In this document: positions 58,947 to 64,000 of the stretch, one piece after another
Layout of the letters: each line of letters starts with the position of its first letter
Position numbering within the stretch: the stretch's first letter is position 1
NCBI RefSeq assembly: GCF_003732545.1
Contig: NZ_AYKF01000013.1
Location: forward strand, 1 to 64,000
DNA from: Salinisphaera orenii subsp. halophila YIM 95161
Lineage (GTDB): Bacteria > Pseudomonadota > Gammaproteobacteria > Nevskiales > Salinisphaeraceae
DNA length: 64,000 nucleotides
Direction of reading: 5' to 3'
Translations under genes and position numbers: made by a program
The notes under the pieces: generated by a model
What the model saw: the letters and a program-made list of their open reading frames with translations, nothing else
What the model was told of the DNA's origin: nothing
Database searches by the model: none

Positions 58947-59703
58947 GAGTCTGCGTCTGATCGGACTCCTGCTGCTGGGCATCGTGCTGCTGCCGATGGT
59001 GCCGCTGATCGGCAAGCGCAGCTGGCACCTCGTGCGCTGGTGGCACGGTCGCATGCTGCGGGTGCTCAACGTCCGCCTGGACATCGACGGCGTGGTGCCC
59101 AGCCGACCGACGCTGATCGTGGCCAACCACTGTTCGTGGCTGGACATCGTCGTGCTCGGCCACGCCTTCAATGCCTCGTTCGTCTCCAAGGCCGAGATCA
59201 GCGGCTGGCCGCTGGTCGGCTCGTTCGCGCGCGCCGCCGGCACGCTGTTTCTCGCCCGCGGCGCCGGGCGCACGTCGGAGACCTCGGCACGCATCCGTTC
59301 GGTACTGGAATCCGGGCGTTCGGTGCTGTTCTTCCCGGAGGGCACGACCACCACCGATCCGCAGCCGCGCCGCTTCCACGCGCGGCTGTTCGCGGCCGCC
59401 ATCGACGGCGGCTACCCGGTGACCCCGGTGGCACTGCGCTACTGCGACGAGACCACGCCCGCCGACATGCACCATGCGCTCGCGCCTTGGGTCAACGAGG
59501 CCGCGCTCTGGCCGCATTTCCGCGACCTGTTCCGGCTGCGCGAGATACGGGCCGAGGTGCGGCTGTGCGCGCCGGTCGATCCGCGCGGCTACGATCGCCG
59601 CAGTCTGGCCGAGGCCTGCCAGCTGGCGGTCAGCCATCGCCAGGCGATGGCGGCCGCTCGCGCCCGTTCGGAACGGTGCGACCCGGTGCGGTCAGCGGCG
59701 TGA
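58882..59703 (+). CDS. olsA: 1-acyl-sn-glycerol-3-phosphate-type O-acyltransferase (OlsA-like)
   Basis: A 273-residue PlsC-type membrane-associated acyltransferase. The HX4D motif is NHCSWLD and FFPEGTTT is the substrate motif. In the olsBA arrangement OlsA adds the second fatty acid to lyso-ornithine lipid, making ornithine lipid, a phosphorus-free membrane lipid. The ATG at 58882 lies inside the end of olsB (65-base overlap). A TM segment near residue 30 follows. Its 3' end overlaps the convergent phaZ by 74 bases. Confidence 0.9.
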   Translation: MLDTSSNRQARPLLGRVGLYLKSLRLIGLLLLGIVLLPMVPLIGKRSWHLVRWWHGRMLRVLNVRLDIDGVVPSRPTLIVANHCSWLDIVVLGHAFNASFVSKAEISGWPLVGSFARAAGTLFLARGAGRTSETSARIRSVLESGRSVLFFPEGTTTTDPQPRRFHARLFAAAIDGGYPVTPVALRYCDETTPADMHHALAPWVNEAALWPHFRDLFRLREIRAEVRLCAPVDPRGYDRRSLAEACQLAVSHRQAMAAARARSERCDPVRSAA

Positions 59704-60640
59704 GCCGCCCGTCGGCCGGCGCTCCGCGCGCGGCGTAATAGTCCTGACCGTCGGTGCCGTCATAACGACGCTCGTTGATGAAGCGCTTGATCACCGCCGC
59801 GCTCTCGTTCGCGCGCACCAGTGGAAAAAGATGGCCACCGCCGCGAACGATGTGCAGGTACGACTTGGGAATGAGCCAGTACAGCAGCCGGATGTTGACC
59901 AGCGGCATCACCGGATCGTCGTCGCCGCCCATGATCAGCGTCGGACAGCGCAGCCGGTACAGTCGGTGCACGCTCGTCCAGCCGAGACCGGCCAGCATCT
60001 GGTTGAGGTAGCCGCGCGTCGACGGTCCGGCGGCGTGCGCGCCGCGCCGTTCGAGCAGCTCCGGCCGGCGCCGGACCAGCCCGCCGTACAGCGTCGGCGC
60101 GAGTTCGGCCAGGGTCTCGTTCTTCTGATAGCGCCGGGCCGTGATCAGGCGCCGGAACACGTTCGCCCGCGCCGGCAGGCCGAGCATGCCGGCCGAGGTC
60201 GCGGCCAGCACGAGCCGATTGGTGCGCCCCGGAAAATCCAGCGCGAACTGCTGGGCCAGCGCGCCACCCCAGGAGATGCCGGCGACGTTGATCGGCTCGT
60301 CGTAACCCAGCCGATCGAGCAGTGTCGCGGTGAGCCGGGCCAGCCAGCCGAAGCGATGCGGCAGCTTCAGCGCCGGCGAGGCACCGGCCCCCGGCATGTC
60401 GAAGACGATGAGCTCGACGTCGTCCAGGGCATTGATCAGCGGCAGGGTCAGGTCGAGGTTCGCGCCGATGCCGTTGAACAGCAGCATGGGCCGGCCCTGG
60501 CCTCGCCGCACGCCGACCCGCAGGCGTATGCCGTCGACATCGACGAACTCGACGCGCATGCGCGTGCGCCGGCGCAGCACGCTCAGCGCGGGCGGCACGC
60601 GCCGCCGCCCGCTCGACTCGGGCGCCGTCTCGGCGCTCAA
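59630..60640 (-). CDS. phaZ: Intracellular poly(3-hydroxyalkanoate) depolymerase
   Basis: A 336-residue alpha/beta hydrolase closely resembling PhaZ of medium-chain PHA producers: LFNGIGANLDLTLPLI, lipase box GISWGGALAQQFA (Ser123), AATSAGMLGLPA, GLGWTSVHRLYRLRCPTL and GDDDPVMPLVNIRLL with GGGHLFPLVRANE supplying His. It mobilises stored PHA. The start is a TTG at 60640 with an AAGGGG site; the C-terminal tail (about 310-336) overlaps olsA antisense. It lies 115 bases downstream of the paralog below. Confidence 0.9.
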   Translation of the reverse strand: MSAETAPESSGRRRVPPALSVLRRRTRMRVEFVDVDGIRLRVGVRRGQGRPMLLFNGIGANLDLTLPLINALDDVELIVFDMPGAGASPALKLPHRFGWLARLTATLLDRLGYDEPINVAGISWGGALAQQFALDFPGRTNRLVLAATSAGMLGLPARANVFRRLITARRYQKNETLAELAPTLYGGLVRRRPELLERRGAHAAGPSTRGYLNQMLAGLGWTSVHRLYRLRCPTLIMGGDDDPVMPLVNIRLLYWLIPKSYLHIVRGGGHLFPLVRANESAAVIKRFINERRYDGTDGQDYYAARGAPADGRLTPLTAPGRTVPNGRERPPSPGDG

Positions 60641-60755
60641 GACACATCCCCTTCGACTGCCATGCGCCGAGTATGACGGAAAACGTCACCATCCGGCTCT
60701 AAGACTTTTGCCGCAACGCAGCAACCGATCACGATCAGAAACTTGCCTTTCGCGC

Positions 60756-61616
60756 TTAAAGTGTATTGTCCTCCGCCGGCGGGCGCGGCGCGTGGCGGGC
60801 GTTCAGAAAGCCGTCGAGCTCGCGAACCACTTCGTCGGTGCGCTCGAGCACGAACCAATGGCCGCCGCCGCGGATCACCGTCAGCCGGGCCCGGGGCAGC
60901 AGCAGCGCCAGCACCCGGGCGTTGACCATGGGCACCACGGCGTCATCGTCGCCGGCCAGCACCAGGGTGGGCACGCCCAGCCGGTGCAGCCAGGGCAGAC
61001 TGCTGTAGCCGGCCAGCGCGTAGAGCTGGGCGGCGTGGCCGCGCCGTGTCGGTGGCGTGGCCCGGCCCATGGCCCGGGCGATGGCCCGGCATTCATCGGT
61101 GCGCCGCCCGCCGAAGACCGACCGGGCCCGGGCGGCGTCCGGGGCGATGCGCGTCAGCCCCTTCGGATGCGCGAGCCGCCAGAGGCTGTTGAACCGGCCC
61201 GGGAACATCAGCTGGCCACTGCAGGTCGCCGCCAGCACGAGCCGACGCACGCGGTCCGGCGCCTGGCGCGCGATCTGCTGGGCGAGCAGCCCGCCCCAGC
61301 CGATGCCGAGCACGTCCACGGCCGTCTCGACGCCGACCCTGTCCAGCATCGCGACGACCAGGCGCGCGAGTGCGGCCATGCGGCGCATGCGATGCACGTC
61401 CTCGGACGCGCCCACGCCCGGCGGATCGAAGGCGATGACGGGTTGCTCGAGATGCCGCGCGACGTCGCCGAGGATCTCGAGGTTGGCCGCGAAGTCGTTG
61501 CAGAACAGCAGCGGCGTGCCCCGCCCGTCGCGCTGCGCCACGTGCAGACGTTCGCCGTCCACCGCCACCGTGGCGTGGGTGAACGGATCGTGATCGCGGT
61601 CAGCGCTGGCGGACAT
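60756..61616 (-). CDS. PhaZ-like alpha/beta hydrolase lacking the catalytic serine
   Basis: A 286-residue paralog of PhaZ. The scaffold is preserved: LFCNDFAANLEILGDV, VIAFDPPGVGASED, AATCSGQLMFPG, LVLAGDDDAVVPMVNARVL and RGGGHWFVLERTDE with the acid and His. The lipase box reads GIGWGG: residue 106 is Gly (codon GGC) where PhaZ has Ser (AGC). It is therefore probably inactive as a hydrolase or works by another mechanism. It overlaps the end of phaC by 17 bases, so it is coupled to the polymer synthase. Confidence 0.88.
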   Translation of the reverse strand: MSASADRDHDPFTHATVAVDGERLHVAQRDGRGTPLLFCNDFAANLEILGDVARHLEQPVIAFDPPGVGASEDVHRMRRMAALARLVVAMLDRVGVETAVDVLGIGWGGLLAQQIARQAPDRVRRLVLAATCSGQLMFPGRFNSLWRLAHPKGLTRIAPDAARARSVFGGRRTDECRAIARAMGRATPPTRRGHAAQLYALAGYSSLPWLHRLGVPTLVLAGDDDAVVPMVNARVLALLLPRARLTVIRGGGHWFVLERTDEVVRELDGFLNARHAPRPPAEDNTL

Positions 61617-63309
61617 AGCGTCCGGGCGCGGGTTCGATGGGCTCGTAGCGCTCGTCGCCGTAGGCCGTCGGCGCCGGCCGCGGGCCGCCGCCGTGGGCCT
61701 CGCACCAGCGCACCCAGGCCGGCCACCAGGACCCGGTCTGCTCGCGGGCGCCGCGGCGCCAGGCCGCGGGATCCAGGCTGTAGTCGTCGTTGATGAAAAA
61801 CCGCGCCCGCGCGTCGCCGGGCGGGCACAGCATCGACTGCACGTGGCCGGCGGCACCCAGCACAAAGCGCACGTTCGAGCGCGAGAACATCTGCATGGCG
61901 CGGTAGCAGGTCTGCCACGGGGTGATGTGATCGCGGGCACCGGCGACCACGAAAACATCGCGGTCGATGGCACGCAGGTCGATGGGCGTGTCGGCGATCC
62001 GCAGCCCGCCCGGATCGCGCAGGCGATTGTGGCGGTAGATGCCCAGCAGATCCGCGTGCAGGCGCGCCGGCAGGCGCGTGGTGTCGCTGTTCCAGTAGAG
62101 CACGTCGAAGGCGGGCGGGCGGCGCCCGAGGACATAGTTGTTGACCACGAAATGCCAGACCAGCTCGTCCGGCCGCAGCCAGGCGAAGGTCCGCGCCATG
62201 TCCGCCCCGTCGAGCACGCCGGCGTGCGCCGAACGCGCCAGCGCCGTACCGATGGCGGCCTCGTCCGTGACCCGGGACAGCCGCCCGGCGCGCGGCGCGT
62301 CGAGCACCGTGACCATGAGCGTCAGACAGGCGACGCGGTCCTGGGCCCGAGCCGCGGCGAGCCGCGCCAGCGCGAGGGTGGCGGTGGTGCCGCCGGCACA
62401 GGCGCCGACGAGCTTCACCGGCGCGTCGTCGGCGATCGCGCGCACGATATCGATGGCGTCGGCTGCCGCCTCGACGTAGGTCTCCAGGCCCCAGTCGCGC
62501 TGGGCCGCGGTCGGGTTGCGCCACGACAGCGTGAACACCTGCTGGCCGGCCTCCAGCAGATAGCGCACCAGGCTCTTCTCCGGGGCGAGATCGATCACGT
62601 AGTACTTGTTGATCTGCGGCGGCACGAACAGCACCGGCCGCGCGTCGACCTCGGGCGTGCGCGGGCTGTACTGGATCAGTTCGAAGACATCGTTGCGAAA
62701 GATCACCGCCCCTTCGGTGGCCGCGATGTTGCGGCCGACACGGAAGGCGGTCTCGTCGACCTGGCGCGGCAGGCCGCGATGGTCGCGCAGGTCCTCGAGC
62801 ACGTGGCGCAGCCCGGCCACGATCGAGCCGCCGCGGGTCGCCCGGGCGCGAGTGTAGAAGCCGGGATGGGTCACGAAGAGATTGCTCGGCGCGGCCGCCG
62901 CGACCAGATGCTCCGCGGCGAACAACAGCCGGCGTCGTCGTTCTGGCCGCAGACGCAGGGCCTGGATGATCTCGAACAGCGTCTGCGACCAGGCCAGATA
63001 GCCCTGCAGCGTGCGCCGGAAGACGGGGTCGTCGGTCCACGCCGGATGCACGAAGCGCTCGTCCTCGGGCGCCGGCCGCAGCCGCGAGCGTCCGAGCGCG
63101 ATCCGCGCCATCTCGCGCGCGAGCCGCGCCTCGGCGCGCGCCAGCACGAGCGGATGGGAGAGCAGCGTGGTCACCAGCTCGCGCGCCGAGCCCAGGGTAT
63201 CGCGCCAGCGCCGGCCCGTGATCGCATAGGCGCCGGTCAGATCACGCAGCGCGCGCGGCGGCAGTTCGCCGCGGCGGGCGGTGCTCTGATCGGTGGCGAT
63301 GGCGCTCAT
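61600..63309 (-). CDS. phaC: Poly(3-hydroxyalkanoate) synthase (class II-like)
   Basis: A 569-residue PHA polymerase. The catalytic Cys304 is in the lipase-like box VGACAGGTTA (G-x-C-x-G-G). Other conserved parts are FVPPQINKYYVIDLAPEKSLVRYLLEAG, TLSWRNPTAAQRDWGLETYV, GARDHITPWQTCYR with the catalytic Asp, and AAGHVQSML with the His. Length and sequence match class II (medium-chain) synthases. Start at 63309 (MSAIATDQSTA). It heads the minus-strand module phaC, PhaZ-like, phaZ, and is divergent from the YihY gene. Confidence 0.94.
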   Translation of the reverse strand: MSAIATDQSTARRGELPPRALRDLTGAYAITGRRWRDTLGSARELVTTLLSHPLVLARAEARLAREMARIALGRSRLRPAPEDERFVHPAWTDDPVFRRTLQGYLAWSQTLFEIIQALRLRPERRRRLLFAAEHLVAAAAPSNLFVTHPGFYTRARATRGGSIVAGLRHVLEDLRDHRGLPRQVDETAFRVGRNIAATEGAVIFRNDVFELIQYSPRTPEVDARPVLFVPPQINKYYVIDLAPEKSLVRYLLEAGQQVFTLSWRNPTAAQRDWGLETYVEAAADAIDIVRAIADDAPVKLVGACAGGTTATLALARLAAARAQDRVACLTLMVTVLDAPRAGRLSRVTDEAAIGTALARSAHAGVLDGADMARTFAWLRPDELVWHFVVNNYVLGRRPPAFDVLYWNSDTTRLPARLHADLLGIYRHNRLRDPGGLRIADTPIDLRAIDRDVFVVAGARDHITPWQTCYRAMQMFSRSNVRFVLGAAGHVQSMLCPPGDARARFFINDDYSLDPAAWRRGAREQTGSWWPAWVRWCEAHGGGPRPAPTAYGDERYEPIEPAPGRYVRQR

Positions 63310-63453
63310 GACGGGCTCGCTGCGGTACGGTCGTGACCGATGGGCTACAGGGTGCGCTACGCTTGGGGCGGGGACAACCGTTGCGCACTGCCGCATGCGT
63401 CGAGACAGGGGGATTAGAATGCAGGATTCATCGACACCGGCGCAGATGCGATC

Positions 63454-64000
63454 ATGATCAGCGCGATAAGCCGGCGTTTCGACGCCGCGATCTGGGAGCC
63501 CGAACTGGAGCGCCAACGCGGCGCCCGGCGCTGGGGCATCACCGCGGCGCGGTTGGTGCAGGTGCTGGTCCGCGACATCCAGAACGGCGAGATCACCATG
63601 CGCGCCATGGGGCTGGTCTACACCACCCTGCTGTCGCTGGTGCCACTGCTCGCACTCGCGTTCTCGATGCTCAAGGCGTTCGGCGTGGACAGCGCGCTGC
63701 GGCCCACCCTGCAGCGGTTCATGGCGCCGCTCGGCGGGCAGGGCGACGTGATCGTCGACCAGATCGTCGACTTCGTCGAGAACGTCCAGGTCGGCGTGCT
63801 CGGTGCCCTGGGCGTCGTCTTTCTGATGTATTCGGTGATCTCGCTGATCCAGAAGGTGGAGGCCGGCTGCAACTACATCTGGCAGGTGCGACACGCGCGC
63901 TCGCTGGGGCGGCGCTTCACCGAGTATCTCAGCGTGCTGATCGTGGGCCCGATCGTGATTCTCGCCGGCAGCAGCATGACGGCCTCGCTGACCAGCAACA
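63454..64000 (+). CDS. YihY/BrkB family inner-membrane protein (partial, 3' end outside)
   Basis: The frame opens at the ATG 63454 and is open to the window end (182 codons). Residues 30-100 include the characteristic segment ITMRAMGLVYTTLLSLVPLLALAFSML, then VENVQVGVLGALGVVFLMYSVISLIQKVE and YIWQVRHARSLGRRFTEYLSVLIVGP, all typical of the YihY/BrkB (UPF0761, once called RNase BN) family of six-helix membrane proteins. The function of the family is not settled. Start MISAISRRFDAAIWEPELER; -10-like TAGAAT at 63415-63420. Confidence 0.85.
   Translation, partial: MISAISRRFDAAIWEPELERQRGARRWGITAARLVQVLVRDIQNGEITMRAMGLVYTTLLSLVPLLALAFSMLKAFGVDSALRPTLQRFMAPLGGQGDVIVDQIVDFVENVQVGVLGALGVVFLMYSVISLIQKVEAGCNYIWQVRHARSLGRRFTEYLSVLIVGPIVILAGSSMTASLTSN

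Overview
This 64 kb window is a high-GC, densely packed bacterial chromosome segment from a gammaproteobacterium. The conserved gene blocks show this: alaS-lysC-tRNA-Ser-tRNA-Arg, pncC-recA-recX, hemA-prfA-prmC back to back with a TPR lipoprotein and lolB, tRNA-Gln-prs-rplY-pth-ychF, and hda-AI-2E transporter opposite purM-purN. Several proteins carry long acidic low-complexity stretches (the truncated lipoprotein at 1-414, the FKBP lipoprotein near 54 kb, the ribosomal protein L25 tail near 16.5 kb). Together with PHA and ornithine-lipid genes this suggests a halophilic or marine organism; a Salinisphaera-like bacterium is my best guess, but that is inference. No rRNA, phage, insertion sequence or CRISPR array was seen.

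Layout: 1-2 kb, end of an acidic lipoprotein gene and tRNA-Arg/tRNA-Ser; 2.2-12 kb, lysC, alaS, recX, recA, thpR, pncC and divergent mutS; 12.2-14.5 kb, two DUF proteins and an AarF/UbiB-like kinase; 14.6-18.8 kb, tRNA-Met, ychF, pth, rplY, prs, tRNA-Gln; 19-26 kb, a fosmidomycin-resistance-like transporter sitting where ispE usually lies, lolB, TPR lipoprotein, hemA, prfA, prmC; 26.2-28 kb, a broken PEP-CTERM gene and NAD-type isocitrate dehydrogenase; 28.4-34.2 kb, L,D-transpeptidase, CDF-like protein, JAMM peptidase, proS, lytic transglycosylase, ArsC-like, wrbA, DUF2069; 34.4-35.2 kb, a vWA-like PEP-CTERM protein; 35.3-41.5 kb, hda, AI-2E transporter, purM, purN, DUF3108, dcd, quinone reductase; 41.5-44.3 kb, an accessory patch with hairpins, a variant PEP-CTERM protein, DUF1127 and LysR; 44.3-53.1 kb, apbC, metG, rnfB, nth, FAA hydrolase, gph, pckA; 53.6-58 kb, FKBP lipoprotein, MFS, argG, rnt; 58.2-64 kb, ornithine lipid genes olsB-olsA facing a PHA module (phaC, a phaZ-like gene lacking its nucleophile, phaZ), and the start of a YihY/BrkB protein.

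The most interesting thread is that all three PEP-CTERM (exosortase target) genes have a sigma-54-like GG-N10-GC element 47-80 bases upstream, two of them close to consensus. This points to a small RpoN-controlled surface-protein regulon. One of the three genes is broken by three frameshifts and another has a variant sorting motif (AEP instead of PEP). Other points are the PHA depolymerase paralog with Gly in place of Ser in its lipase box, the absence of csrA and ispE from their usual positions, and a run of hairpins with a possible small ORF at 41.5-41.8 kb.
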